DNA from: JAHEKD01 sp965215945
GTDB taxonomy: Bacteria; Pseudomonadota; Gammaproteobacteria; Arenicellales; JAHEKD01
Assembly: GCA_965215945.1 (NCBI GenBank)
Contig: CBDCFC010000004.1
Location: forward strand, 14,122 to 78,121
Reading direction: 5' to 3'
Length of the DNA: 64,000 bases
Numbering within the stretch: the first letter of the stretch is position 1; each line of letters begins with the position of its first letter. The translations under genes and the position numbers were made by a program. Of the stretch, positions 9,105 through 18,371 are shown one piece after another. The notes under the pieces were generated by a model. It saw only the letters and a list, made by a program, of their open reading frames with translations. It did no database searches and was not told where the DNA came from.

Positions 9105-9354
9105 TGTTTCATTAGGTTTTGCTTCAAAGAAGATTCGTAAAGAGATAATCACTATAAATGTATATAGCCTAGCCTAATTGATTATACCATCAAGTAGACA
9201 TTGGAAAATTCGAGAAATTTGAAAACTAGAAAATAAACAAAACGCTGATGGCTCCATCAGGAATAGTGGTGAGTTTGTCAAAATACTTGTTAGTTTGGAC
9301 ACAAGGAGCAGAACAAATAATTTACTCTTTGTTTCATTAGGATATCAAGTTATC

Positions 9355-10761
9355 TTATTGATGATCAAACTTTAGAGGAAGCGCGACAATAAATTTACTA
9401 CCTTTATTTAAATTGCTCTCGAGACTGATTTCACCGCCATGTGCTCGAACCACGGCACGCGCAAAGCTCAAACCTAGACCACACCCTTGTTCGCCGCGAC
9501 TTAAATCGCTACGATAAAATCGTTGAAATACTTTTTCCTGCTCCGATTCAGCTATCCCCATTCCATTGTCTTGAATGGTGCATTGAATTAGATCATCTTG
9601 CCTTGTTAACTCCACATAGACTTCACCCTTAGGTTGTGTATATTTTAGTGCGTTATCAATAAAGTTAATGATCATTCGCTGTAAATTATGCTGATTACCG
9701 AATATCTCACAACCAGGCATGACCCGGTTAGTGAATTGAATGGATTTTTGCTCAGCCAGCGGCTCGAATAACTCACATGCTTCTGCAACTAATAGCGAAA
9801 AATCAACCGTTTGTTTTTCAGAATTCGATATGTCAGCTTCTGCTTCAGCCACGTCCAGCGTTGTATTGATCAAATTAATAAGACGATCACATTCCTCCAA
9901 TGTATCCGAGATCGAGGCCTTATAATCTTCTGTTGATAAGTGCTGTTTTGACGAAAGTGTTGATTCTGAGATCGCCCTGATTCTGGCGATCGGACTTCTC
10001 AAATCATGGGCGATATTGTCAATCATTTCCCGCATCTCTGTGATTAAACTCTTAATTCTGTCTGCCATATTATTAAATGTTTTAGCGAGTTGTTGTATTT
10101 CAACGTCTTCAGATGAAACCTTTGCACGTCGATCAAATTCTCCACGCTGTATGGCAAACGCAGCCTGGCTCACTTCTTCAATTCCACTGACGGATTTTTT
10201 TGATAGCAAACGTATGACAATTGCAGTCACTGGAATAGTGATTACCAACATAATCAGGAAAATTATTTCCAACAATTCCAGTACCTCGTAATTTTCCTCA
10301 GTCGATTCACCAAGAAAAATTAAAGTATCTTCATCAAGTTTTGCTAATACGGTTTTTGTTATGTATTCCTGTGAATCAATTTCCATGTCCTGTAACACCG
10401 GTTCGGATTGTTGATCAACTAGTATTAATTGATCTTTGTTAAGGACTAACCCTTCCCATGCAGACAGGTCTGAGCTGTATAATCTTTTACCAAAAGAATC
10501 AAGTAATTGTAGAAATTCTCCATCAGCTTCGGCCGGTTGTGCTTCTTGATCAATCTCTGCCACAGCTGCTTCAAAACCGCCGTCTTCGTATACGAGTTGA
10601 AATTCTTTTGCATCCTCTAGTAAGTCTTCTTCAATATCAGCATTCAACAATGTACTCATGGCAACATATGAAACCAAAAAAGCCAGGATCAAAAAAATTG
10701 AGAATGACACAATGAACCAGAGCGTCATCCTGGACACAAGTGATGTTGGACGTTTAAACAT
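9355..10761 (-). CDS. Two-component sensor histidine kinase
   Basis: A 468-residue membrane histidine kinase. There is an N-terminal helix (about 12-36), an acidic periplasmic domain of about 130 residues, a second helix (about 165-187), HAMP, a HisKA domain with the phospho-acceptor in DNIAHDLRSPIARIRA, and a HATPase domain with N box (DNALKY), G1 (DNGMGIAE) and G2 (GCGLGLSFARAVV). All are intact. It overlaps the upstream response regulator gene by eight bases, so the two are co-translated. The acidic sensor domain would be consistent with sensing a cation or metal, but that is inference. The adjacent LbtU-like porin is a plausible target of the system. Confidence 0.92.
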   Translation of the reverse strand: MFKRPTSLVSRMTLWFIVSFSIFLILAFLVSYVAMSTLLNADIEEDLLEDAKEFQLVYEDGGFEAAVAEIDQEAQPAEADGEFLQLLDSFGKRLYSSDLSAWEGLVLNKDQLILVDQQSEPVLQDMEIDSQEYITKTVLAKLDEDTLIFLGESTEENYEVLELLEIIFLIMLVITIPVTAIVIRLLSKKSVSGIEEVSQAAFAIQRGEFDRRAKVSSEDVEIQQLAKTFNNMADRIKSLITEMREMIDNIAHDLRSPIARIRAISESTLSSKQHLSTEDYKASISDTLEECDRLINLINTTLDVAEAEADISNSEKQTVDFSLLVAEACELFEPLAEQKSIQFTNRVMPGCEIFGNQHNLQRMIINFIDNALKYTQPKGEVYVELTRQDDLIQCTIQDNGMGIAESEQEKVFQRFYRSDLSRGEQGCGLGLSFARAVVRAHGGEISLESNLNKGSKFIVALPLKFDHQ

Positions 10762-11434
10762 TCTCGATTTTTAGCACATAACCCAAACCCCTGACGGTAT
10801 GAATCAATGGCTTGTTAAACCCTTTATCAATCTTTTCCCGGAGTTTACTAATTCTCGCTTCGACCACATTAGTACCCGGATCAAAGTTGTAATTCCAAAC
10901 GCGCTCAATAATCATAGTTTTAGAAATGACTCTGCCTTGGTTTCGCAATAAATATTCCAGCAATGAAAATTCTTTAGGTTGTAAATCTATTCGTTGGCCA
11001 CCACGCGTTACAGTCCGACCAAGCAAGTCCATGCAGAGATCGTCAATCGTTAAATTTGATGGTTCAATAACATTATTGGCTCTGCGTAATAAAGCATCGA
11101 CTCGAGCCAGTAATTCACCAAATGAAAACGGCTTAATCAGATAATCATCACCACCATGTTGCAAGCCGGTGATACGATCGTCGACACTGCGTTTTGCACT
11201 CAAAATTAGAATCGGTAAGTTAATTTTCTTATCACGGATTTGCTGGATAATAGAAAGACCGTCCAATTGAGGCAGCATCACATCGATAATAGCCAAATCA
11301 TAGCTTTCATTTAAAGCGGCTTGCAGCCCATAACGGCCGTTGCTTTGATGATCTATGGCGTATCCCGCCTCATTCATTCCTTTAATAATGAAATCAGCAA
11401 TGATTTTGTCATCTTCAATTAATAATATTTTCAT
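10754..11434 (-). CDS. OmpR/PhoB-family response regulator
   Basis: A 226-residue protein. Its receiver domain has the acidic pocket (LLIEDDK), the phospho-acceptor Asp in LAIIDVMLPQLDG and the conserved Lys in LIKPFSFGELL. A winged-helix DNA-binding domain follows (LLEYLLRNQGRVISK through VVEARISKLREKI and VRGLGYVLK). It is the partner of the overlapping histidine kinase. The divergent LbtU-like porin gene starts about 150 bases away, so that shared intergenic region is the likely site of autoregulation and porin control. Confidence 0.93.
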   Translation of the reverse strand: MKILLIEDDKIIADFIIKGMNEAGYAIDHQSNGRYGLQAALNESYDLAIIDVMLPQLDGLSIIQQIRDKKINLPILILSAKRSVDDRITGLQHGGDDYLIKPFSFGELLARVDALLRRANNVIEPSNLTIDDLCMDLLGRTVTRGGQRIDLQPKEFSLLEYLLRNQGRVISKTMIIERVWNYNFDPGTNVVEARISKLREKIDKGFNKPLIHTVRGLGYVLKIENV

Positions 11435-11586
11435 ACACTGCTAACAATGGACATTGGCCCATCTGTTCCCCACAATAGCTTATATGATTTTTCTATATGA
11501 TAGTATTACCATCTGGTTAACTTAATCATTATTTCTATTCAGCATTACCTCTAAAATTATTAGCAGTTATAACGACTTAAGCAAAC

Positions 11587-12705
11587 GTGAACGCCTCACT
11601 AGTGAATAAAATTATCATTTATTTTGTCGTTTCACTGTTGGTGGTTTGCAGTAGTCCATTAGCGTATTCGGACGATAACGCGGAAACAGAATCAGATAAT
11701 GCCCAAGCGCATGAGGCAGTCAGAATTTATCGTAATCCGGAGGAACGACGTGAAGCGGGTTTTGGCACCCCCATCAATGATTGGTTAACGGTTTCCGGGT
11801 TATTCGAAATCGAAAAAATATATAAGGATGATTATTTCACAAATAATCGTTCTGAAAATCAAGATGAGCCGCGAAGTCATACTCTACAATTTGGTTTTGA
11901 AGCCGAGTTTTCTGAATCACTATCAGCAGACTTTGTATTTGAGGCTGAATATCAGAATGAATTGAAAACCAAAGCTGAAGAAGCAGTATTAAAATACGAC
12001 CTTGATGACTGGGGATTTGAACTGGGTTATCAGGATTTGCCTTTCGGGGAATATTACTCACATTTTGTTACCGGTCCGCTACTCGAATTTGGAGAAACCA
12101 CAGGCACGACTTTAATCGTGGATTATTCAATAAATGATTATTACGATATCTTTGGCTATATCTTTGATGGCAAAACCCGTCGGCCAGGCAAAGACACTGA
12201 CCTGGGTTGGGGCATTGGCATTGAATTCAACAATAAGAATGAATCAATATGGGCCGGTGCAGGCTATTTGTCAAATCTGGCTGAATCCGACGAATTATTC
12301 TTGCAAGATTCAAATAATATTTATATCAACAAAGTCCCAGCCTGGAACATTTATGCACTTTTGGGATTTGAGCAATTTGAACTAACCGCCGAGTATCTCA
12401 GCGCAACAAAATCATTTGCCGAATTTGATGCAAATAAAAATAAACCCGCTTCTATAAATGTTGAACTGGCTTGGTTCATTAATCACTCAACGCAGCTGGC
12501 ATTCAGAATTGAGAACACTAAAGAGTTTTCCAAGAAACCCCGGTGGCAATACGGTATTGCCGCCACCTGGCGTATAAGTGACCGCTTAAGTATCTCAGCT
12601 GAGTATTTAAGAGGTGACTATAAAAGCGGTTTTGTCATCGATGACGATGACCAGGAACTTGACAACCATCATCAGTATGGATTACAGATGAGTTTCGAGT
12701 TTTAA
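11587..12705 (+). CDS. LbtU-like outer-membrane beta-barrel (siderophore porin family)
   Basis: A 372-residue exported protein. It has a signal peptide (hydrophobic stretch IIIYFVVSLLVVCSSPLAYS) and then a series of alternating aromatic/polar strands ending in a C-terminal Phe (YGLQMSFEF), the outer-membrane barrel signature. The pattern, including the GYQDLPFGEYYSHF and TGPLLEFGET segments, resembles LbtU of Legionella, a TonB-independent siderophore receptor/porin. Start is GTG 11587, as the signal peptide follows directly. It is divergent from a two-component system, which probably regulates it. Involvement in iron uptake is inferred from the family only. Confidence 0.75.
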   Translation: MNASLVNKIIIYFVVSLLVVCSSPLAYSDDNAETESDNAQAHEAVRIYRNPEERREAGFGTPINDWLTVSGLFEIEKIYKDDYFTNNRSENQDEPRSHTLQFGFEAEFSESLSADFVFEAEYQNELKTKAEEAVLKYDLDDWGFELGYQDLPFGEYYSHFVTGPLLEFGETTGTTLIVDYSINDYYDIFGYIFDGKTRRPGKDTDLGWGIGIEFNNKNESIWAGAGYLSNLAESDELFLQDSNNIYINKVPAWNIYALLGFEQFELTAEYLSATKSFAEFDANKNKPASINVELAWFINHSTQLAFRIENTKEFSKKPRWQYGIAATWRISDRLSISAEYLRGDYKSGFVIDDDDQELDNHHQYGLQMSFEF

Positions 12706-12777
12706 TGGCATGAAAGATTATTTATTAGCTTTTCTTTGTATTGATTTTTCTTTTCCGATTTAATTCAATTATTGATC

Positions 12778-13797
12778 TTAATTTATTTCTACCAGTTCCA
12801 GCCTGTTTCCTTCATCGTCAATCTCCAACATCAGTCCGACTCCCGGGGCGTAATATTTGAACTCAAAGGGACCAGGCTCCATTAAGTTAATATCTCGGGT
12901 AATAAGGCAGTTAGTATTGCACGATGTTGCTGGTGTGGTTTCTGAGGCGGTGATACTAATTACTTTTGCTGCGTCTTCGGCTTCACCCAAAGCAAATTCC
13001 TGACGGTAGCTTTCCCCGACAACTGGATTCGCCATCATTAAGATACCGGGTTTGGCCCTTTCTACGCCAACCTTGAATGATCCATCAATAGCAATCAACT
13101 CCGGTTCTTGCGGTTCATCACCTTCATTTATCTCGTAGTCCTTGACCTCTTCACCGCAATACCAGACGTTTCCCTGTTTATCCTGAGCATACCAGTCCTG
13201 GGTATCCTCAACCAGATCTCCATCATCGGTAACAACGTCACGAACGACTAAACATTTGACACCTGCAATCAGCTTTACTTTATCCGTAAATGTGACAACA
13301 ACTATCTCGTCTCCGCCTTCGTAAACACGACGACTGCCTGGAACCAGTGGGAAGTAAGGATTCACCGCGACACTTGTGCCAATATCTCTGGGGTCAACAA
13401 AATTTTCAGGCGAGAAATCAGGGTCATAACGATTCTCTCCGATTTCAGAACAAAAATCACGGCGAAAAGATAATCGATCACGGCAAAGTTGTCTTTCTTC
13501 ATAAAATTTATCACGGCTTTCACTATAACAGTCAGCTCTTTCTGTACGTCCTGTCTCATTGATACATTTTGCCAAGTTTGAAAAGTAATCTTCCTTATTC
13601 TCAAATCGACAGGATACATATTTAAGCTTGGCCGTGTCTGAGCAAAATCTCGGAAAATTGTGTCCGTGATATGCCTGCGCGCTTGTATTAAACATAAAAA
13701 TACTAATCGTAAAGATGAGTAACACTGAGTTGAAATATCCTGTTTCTGAAAATATATTTCTTGCCGTATGAAAATTAAATCTACTGTTTTGAAACAT
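12778..13797 (-). CDS. Secreted Cys-rich protein of unknown function
   Basis: A 339-residue protein. A signal peptide (VLLIFTISIFMFNTSAQA) is followed by about 90 residues with seven or more Cys (FPRFCSD, VSCRFEN, KCINET, DCYSES, LCRDRL, FCSEIG), suggesting disulfides in the periplasm or outside. Then comes a beta-rich domain with NPYFPLVPGSRRVYEG, KCLVVRDVVTDDGDLVEDTQDW and YAQDKQGNVWYCGE, a pattern seen in uncharacterised secreted proteins. The start is fixed by an AGGAG eight bases before ATG 13797; an upstream in-frame codon at 13848 lacks this. No function is assigned. A palindrome (ATTACC-N4-GGTAAT) lies about 105 bases upstream. Confidence 0.75.
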   Translation of the reverse strand: MFQNSRFNFHTARNIFSETGYFNSVLLIFTISIFMFNTSAQAYHGHNFPRFCSDTAKLKYVSCRFENKEDYFSNLAKCINETGRTERADCYSESRDKFYEERQLCRDRLSFRRDFCSEIGENRYDPDFSPENFVDPRDIGTSVAVNPYFPLVPGSRRVYEGGDEIVVVTFTDKVKLIAGVKCLVVRDVVTDDGDLVEDTQDWYAQDKQGNVWYCGEEVKDYEINEGDEPQEPELIAIDGSFKVGVERAKPGILMMANPVVGESYRQEFALGEAEDAAKVISITASETTPATSCNTNCLITRDINLMEPGPFEFKYYAPGVGLMLEIDDEGNRLELVEIN

Positions 13798-13902
13798 TAC
13801 ATACTCCTGAATTTGAGAAATTATTTGGGTAAAATTTGGCAATGCCAAATGGCTTTTAGGAATTAAGGTAAACTATCAATATGGCTGACACATTACCGTC
13901 AG

Positions 13903-13918
13903 ATTACCGAATGGTAAT
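13903..13918. promoter_or_regulatory. ATTACC-GAAT-GGTAAT palindrome
   Basis: A perfect 6+6 inverted repeat with a 4-base centre, in the 300-base divergent gap between the secreted Cys-rich protein and the GT4 gene. Identical arms recur at 33196-33211 and 35403-35418, so this is a candidate shared operator. The rest of the gap (13798-14114) shows no gene. Confidence 0.5.
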
Positions 13919-14114
13919 GATCATGAACCCGCCGATCTTTTAGAATGATTTTTGATGAAAACCGAGAATGACAACAAATAATGCCTGTGGCAGGTATAGC
14001 AGTATGAGCAAACTAAGTGTGGAATCTAACTATTCCATATCTCGGTTAAACACGACTATTTCAGAACTGGAAAACACATTTTAGAAGCTGTTCGCAGGTT
14101 ACTAGGTTACTCTC

Positions 14115-15236
14115 GTGATTAATGTTCTTTTAATTGGCCACTCAAGGAAATGGCGTGGCGGCGAAAATCAGGTTGGTTTATTAATACATGGCATGAAAAC
14201 CCATCATCCCGATGTAAACATTCATATAGCCTATCCTGACGACGCTATTATGATTGAACGCCTAGGTGTCGTAGTCGATGGCATCATTCGATTACCTTCA
14301 ACCAGATCATTTGACCTTCGATCTGTCTTGGCAATAGTCAAGTATTGTAAACACCATCGTATCGATATTTTGCACGCTCAATCGGGCATCACTCACTCAT
14401 TAGCACTCCACATAAAGTTTTTTTTGCCAAAAATAAAAATCGTTGTTCACAGACACGTCGATTTCACGATTAAAAAACGTTTGTTTACACGCAGAAAATA
14501 TTTATCAAACAAGGTTGACCAATATATCGCTGTATCATCGGCCATCGAAAAGAGATTACTGGATTACGGAATTCCAGATGAGAAAATCGCGCTCGCGAAA
14601 AGTAGCATAGACCCGTTGCCGTATATGAACCTTAATAAACAAACAGCAAAATCGAATATTTGTGAACGCTATGACATTGATAAAAACCTTGTTCTAATTG
14701 GTTTTGCAGGCGCTCTGGATGCAAACAAGGATCCCATAACATTTGTTCGTATTATCAGTCAGCTGCGGCAGGGCGGAATAAAAGTGAATGCCCTAATTGC
14801 AGGGGTAGGGGATCTTATGTCAGCCGTTGAACAACAAGTCGAGGCCTTGAATTTAAAGAACAACGTCAAATTAACCGGGTTTGTTCAAGACATGCCTGTC
14901 TTTTTTGCTGCTTTAGACATATTTATACTGCCCTCTACAGCTGAAGGTTTAGGAACTGTTTTGCTAGAAGCCATTCATGCGAATGCGAACGTTATTGCCT
15001 CTGATGTTGGGGGTATTCGAGAAATTGTAAGAGATGGTGAAACTGGACTGTTAGCCAAAGCAAAGGACATCAATTCATTCACTCACGCTGTCGAAAAACT
15101 GCTTTCCTGTCACTGTACGGCAAAAAGACTACGGAACAATGCCATCAACCATGTCGGGCAAGAATTTAACTTGCAAAAAATGCTAGATAATAATTATAAA
15201 ATTTATCGTCAACTCCATAAGGAAGACGCTGAATAA
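14115..15236 (+). CDS. Glycosyltransferase family 4
   Basis: A 373-residue GT-B glycosyltransferase. The N-terminal domain opens with VLLIGHSRKWRGGENQV, the acceptor-side glycine loop. The C-terminal domain contains VLIGFAGALDANKDP, GFVQDMP and the sugar-nucleotide signature STAEGLGTVLLEAIHANANVIASDVGG with the EX7E-type Glu pair. It would act at the cytoplasmic face, adding a sugar to a lipid-linked glycan or LPS. The start is GTG 14115. A duplicate of its last 68 codons lies far downstream at 35191-35394, showing that this locus has been copied. Confidence 0.9.
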   Translation: MINVLLIGHSRKWRGGENQVGLLIHGMKTHHPDVNIHIAYPDDAIMIERLGVVVDGIIRLPSTRSFDLRSVLAIVKYCKHHRIDILHAQSGITHSLALHIKFFLPKIKIVVHRHVDFTIKKRLFTRRKYLSNKVDQYIAVSSAIEKRLLDYGIPDEKIALAKSSIDPLPYMNLNKQTAKSNICERYDIDKNLVLIGFAGALDANKDPITFVRIISQLRQGGIKVNALIAGVGDLMSAVEQQVEALNLKNNVKLTGFVQDMPVFFAALDIFILPSTAEGLGTVLLEAIHANANVIASDVGGIREIVRDGETGLLAKAKDINSFTHAVEKLLSCHCTAKRLRNNAINHVGQEFNLQKMLDNNYKIYRQLHKEDAE

Positions 15237-15288
15237 AGCATTTCTTTTTATAAACTGGATCTTATCGATTGGACTTAAGTCAATAAAT

Positions 15289-16314
15289 CTATGGAGATAG
15301 ATCTATTGGTCTGGATTGTCTGCATTCAAGCACCTGTTTTACGATTTTAAATACTCTTTGGGGCGCTATCGTGTATTTCCAATTTGAATCACCGATGAGT
15401 TTACGAGATAGCATTGGTTTGATAATGATATTTTCACCCCAACTTGGTCGCCAGGTAAAATTTTTGTACTTTCTGCCAATCACTGTCACCGTGGGTAATC
15501 CAAATGCTGAGGCAAGATGACCATTGCCAGAATCATTGCCGACAAGGATTGCAGACTGGTAATAATATTTAGCCAAATCAAAAATGTCAGTAAAGACAGG
15601 CATTTCAAATTCTGATTCGATCAGTGCCACCCACTTGGGTTTCTCAGATGGAGACACACTAAAAACTGGAGTAAATCCATCACCTTTTAAAAGGCGTGCC
15701 AGTTGCAGATATCTATCGGGTAACCAATTTTTCTTTTCATTACTACTGGTTGGATGAACGATTATTCTTTTAAAATACTTTTTTCTCACCCAGTTATCAG
15801 GAATCGAAATTGATAAATCATAATCTGGGGATGGCAATAATTTGTTTTTTTTAAAAAAATGGCAAATATGGCTTGCCGTGTTATATCCGGAAAACCGATC
15901 TGAACTTAAAGTCTGACCATTAAAGCAATTAAAATCAACGTCTATGTCATCGTATTTGTACAATGGTGCAATAAAGTCCGGGTTGTAAAGTGACCGTCTG
16001 CGCCTTATCGAATACATTGCAACTCGCGCCATGCTATATCTGGCTAATCTATGATTAATAGAATTTAGTGATGATGACAAATTAACCGCTCGAGCCCCAC
16101 TATCTGCTAAAACAAGGTCATAACTTAATAATCTTTTTTCGAATGAACCGTCTTTAAAATCACACACAGTCACCTTATTGATCAAATGGCGAATATCAAA
16201 CAGGTTTTGATGATAGTAATCAATATCAACACCTAATTTGGTAAGATTTTGTGCCAATAATAGCTGAATGAAGCCATCACCTAAGCCTTGGCTTGGAATT
16301 ATTGCGATGTTCAA
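15289..16314 (-). CDS. Glycosyltransferase family 9 (heptosyltransferase-like)
   Basis: A 341-residue GT9-type protein. The N-terminus (IAIIPSQGLGDGFIQLLLAQNL) is the GDx acceptor loop of heptosyltransferases, and the C-terminal half has IIVHPTSSNEKKNW and the nucleotide-sugar motif LVGNDSGNGHLASAFGLPTVTVIG. It is about the length of WaaC/WaaF-type enzymes and would transfer a heptose or related sugar to a lipid core. The likely start is TTG 16314, with a purine-rich leader. Its sequence is close to the GT9 gene at 31209, including the HPTS and TDSGNAHLASA-like motifs, so the two are paralogues. Confidence 0.85.
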   Translation of the reverse strand: MNIAIIPSQGLGDGFIQLLLAQNLTKLGVDIDYYHQNLFDIRHLINKVTVCDFKDGSFEKRLLSYDLVLADSGARAVNLSSSLNSINHRLARYSMARVAMYSIRRRRSLYNPDFIAPLYKYDDIDVDFNCFNGQTLSSDRFSGYNTASHICHFFKKNKLLPSPDYDLSISIPDNWVRKKYFKRIIVHPTSSNEKKNWLPDRYLQLARLLKGDGFTPVFSVSPSEKPKWVALIESEFEMPVFTDIFDLAKYYYQSAILVGNDSGNGHLASAFGLPTVTVIGRKYKNFTWRPSWGENIIIKPMLSRKLIGDSNWKYTIAPQRVFKIVKQVLECRQSRPIDLSP

Positions 16315-16378
16315 TTAATTACTCTTTTAACCAATAAATTTGAATATAAGCAAAGTACTTAATGATGATTAAGAAACG

Positions 16379-17464
16379 CTAGCTAACACATGAAATGGCT
16401 GATTTCACATGATGATTAAAAACTTGATTTACCAACGGTATAACATGCTCAGGTTTGATGCTGTCATATAAACGATTGTAGAGTTCATCGCCGCTTTTAA
16501 ACTTTGCTGATTGAAAACTGGAATTCTCGGGAATATCCTTCCACTCAATTCCGATATAACGATCACCATTATCGGGAAGCCATATGTTCTTATGCGCTGA
16601 AGGCGAGCAAATGGCGACTGTAGGAATTTGCAATGCCTGTGCGATGTGCCTGGGCCCTCCTTCATTACCCACGAACATGTGACAATTTTTAATAATAGCG
16701 GCCAGGTCTCTTGATTGTTCTAAGCGGATATTTGAAAAAACCCTTGGATGATTGTTCAATTCATGTTGATGTAAGTTCAAAATATCACGCTCTTCTTCTT
16801 TTCCCCAATAAAAAAAGACAACCTGGGCATTCAATTTGTTGATGCAATGATTGATGAGTTTAACCACATATTCTTGACGCCATTTTTTAAATGAGATTTT
16901 TGAACTGGCAGCAAATACCAGCACCGGGAAATTAAAATCAACCCCTTTACTGATCATAATTTCTCTCATTCTTTGTTTTTCAACATCAGTAAGCTGAATG
17001 ATCATGTCATGATCGTATTTAACTTTATAACCAGCTTCGACCAAGGGCCTAAGCATTTGCAATCTTTGCTTAATCTTGTCTTCTGCAGGCTCGTTATATT
17101 TGATCTTGTGATTGAAAAAATATCCCTTTTTGGGTTTATAGCGCCCGATTTTGAACTTTGCGTGTCGAGAAAAAGCACAAATTACTCCGCTTTTTTCCGT
17201 TGATGTTGCGTCAATAATAATGTCATAGTTTTTTCGGGTGACTTGGTAGACTTTATGAAAGTATTTAAACAGGTTCTTCCGCTCAGACATTGACAATGAA
17301 ATTACGTTGTCAATGTAGGGATGGTTCAAAAACAACGACGCACTGGGTTCATGGACCATATAATCCACTTCCGCATCCGGGAAACTTTTTTTAAGACTAT
17401 TACAAAGAACTGAAGTCAGTACTACGTCTCCAATTGCCAAGAATCTAATGACTAGAATTTTCAT
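16379..17464 (-). CDS. Glycosyltransferase family 9 (heptosyltransferase-like)
   Basis: A 361-residue GT9 enzyme. It begins MKILVIRFLAIGDVVLTSVL, the canonical heptosyltransferase start, and has DYMVHEPSASL, a middle domain VLVFAASSKISFKKWR and the donor-site motif MFVGNEGGPRHIAQALQIPTVAICSP. It would transfer a sugar onto LPS core or a surface glycan. ATG 17464 was chosen over TTG 17473 because the conserved strand begins there. A pair of 11-bp-spaced CTTA-type repeats lies about 50 bases upstream. It is followed on the same strand by another GT9 gene. Confidence 0.9.
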   Translation of the reverse strand: MKILVIRFLAIGDVVLTSVLCNSLKKSFPDAEVDYMVHEPSASLFLNHPYIDNVISLSMSERKNLFKYFHKVYQVTRKNYDIIIDATSTEKSGVICAFSRHAKFKIGRYKPKKGYFFNHKIKYNEPAEDKIKQRLQMLRPLVEAGYKVKYDHDMIIQLTDVEKQRMREIMISKGVDFNFPVLVFAASSKISFKKWRQEYVVKLINHCINKLNAQVVFFYWGKEEERDILNLHQHELNNHPRVFSNIRLEQSRDLAAIIKNCHMFVGNEGGPRHIAQALQIPTVAICSPSAHKNIWLPDNGDRYIGIEWKDIPENSSFQSAKFKSGDELYNRLYDSIKPEHVIPLVNQVFNHHVKSAISCVS

Positions 17465-17511
17465 GTCTATCAAACAGAATTCATTGAATCAGATAGAACG
17501 TAACCTCTTAA

Positions 17512-17533
17512 ACTTAGGAATAACTTAAGGAAT
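17512..17533. promoter_or_regulatory. 11-bp-spaced direct repeat (OmpR/PhoB-type candidate site)
   Basis: ACTTAGGAATA at 17512 is followed by ACTTAAGGAAT at 17523, two near-identical units with 11-bp periodicity. This is the arrangement bound by OmpR/PhoB-type regulators. It lies about 50 bases before the GT9 start (minus) and 115 bases before the kinase remnant (plus). Related pairs occur at 22311, 26265, 28238, 31042, 31111 and 35496. Confidence 0.5.
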
Positions 17534-17648
17534 CATATTTTTCTTCAACCTTCGTTCTGATTTGCAGTAATTTCCCATCAAAGTTAGAAGCCATTGGATT
17601 AGAATGATATATTTCCATTTTTGCCCTTCTGAGGCTGGCACTATCAAA

Positions 17649-18324
17649 ATGTCTATAAATTACTGTGACTTGCGAAATCATGTTATTTCAAGTTATCGAA
17701 CTGCTGATGGATCGAGGCCGGAGGTACTTTTGGTTAGCTATAATGAGCAAAAATTAGTCATAAAAGATTACACCTCTTGTCCGGGATTATTTGGTGGTTT
17801 TGTTGGTTCTTATTTGATCTTCAGAGAAAAAAAAAGCGCTCAGTAAGCTACAGGCAATTAAGGGTATACCCAATTATTATGAATGCTCCTCGCCTCGTGT
17901 GCTTATCACGTCTCACTGTAATGCAGTAGTTGCTTCTGATATTGATCATGATATCGAGTGGGATGATTTTGAACAAAAGTTACGCAAACTGATCAATTCG
18001 ATGCATCTACGTGGCGTTGCACATTGCGATTTACGATCACCGGGAAATGTCTTAATGGATTCCGACAACAACCCTTATATTATTGATTTTGTGTCATCTA
18101 TCTTTAAGTCAAACTACAACCCAATATGGAATCTGTTATTTAGTTATGCAAAAAAGGCAGACTATTCGGCAATACTTAAGATTAAGTCCAGAATTAAACC
18201 TGCATTACTCTCAATGCATGAAATCAAACAGTTAAAAAATGATGCAAAAAAAGGCAATTTATTTAGGTGGATTACAGGGAAATTGCGAATACTTAGCCAA
18301 TCCGTTTTTGGGATAGGGAAATAA
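17649..18324 (+). pseudogene. Kdo/RIO-like lipopolysaccharide kinase, frameshifted
   Basis: Two frames form one small kinase-fold protein of about 225 residues. The first gives the N-lobe (VLLVSYNEQKLVIKDYTS with the ATP-site Lys, then GSYLIFREKKALSKL once corrected). The second gives the catalytic loop GVAHCDLRSPGNVLMD and YIIDFVSS, the HxDxxxxN and D-F/G-like motifs of RIO/WaaP-type kinases. The break is an A9 run at about 17827-17835 where eight A's would keep the frame. It may be inactive, phase-variable through the A-run, or a sequencing error. Predicted substrate would be a lipid A or core sugar, as with KdkA/WaaP; that is inference. Confidence 0.7.
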
Positions 18325-18371
18325 ACCAATCTATTTCACGTATATCCGACTATTACCCAATATTCCCTGAA

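Noticed and set aside
16356..16375. ACTTAATGATGATTAAG between the two GT9 genes as another 11-bp site.
   Set aside because: The TTAA cores are 10 bp apart, not 11, so it does not fit the motif.
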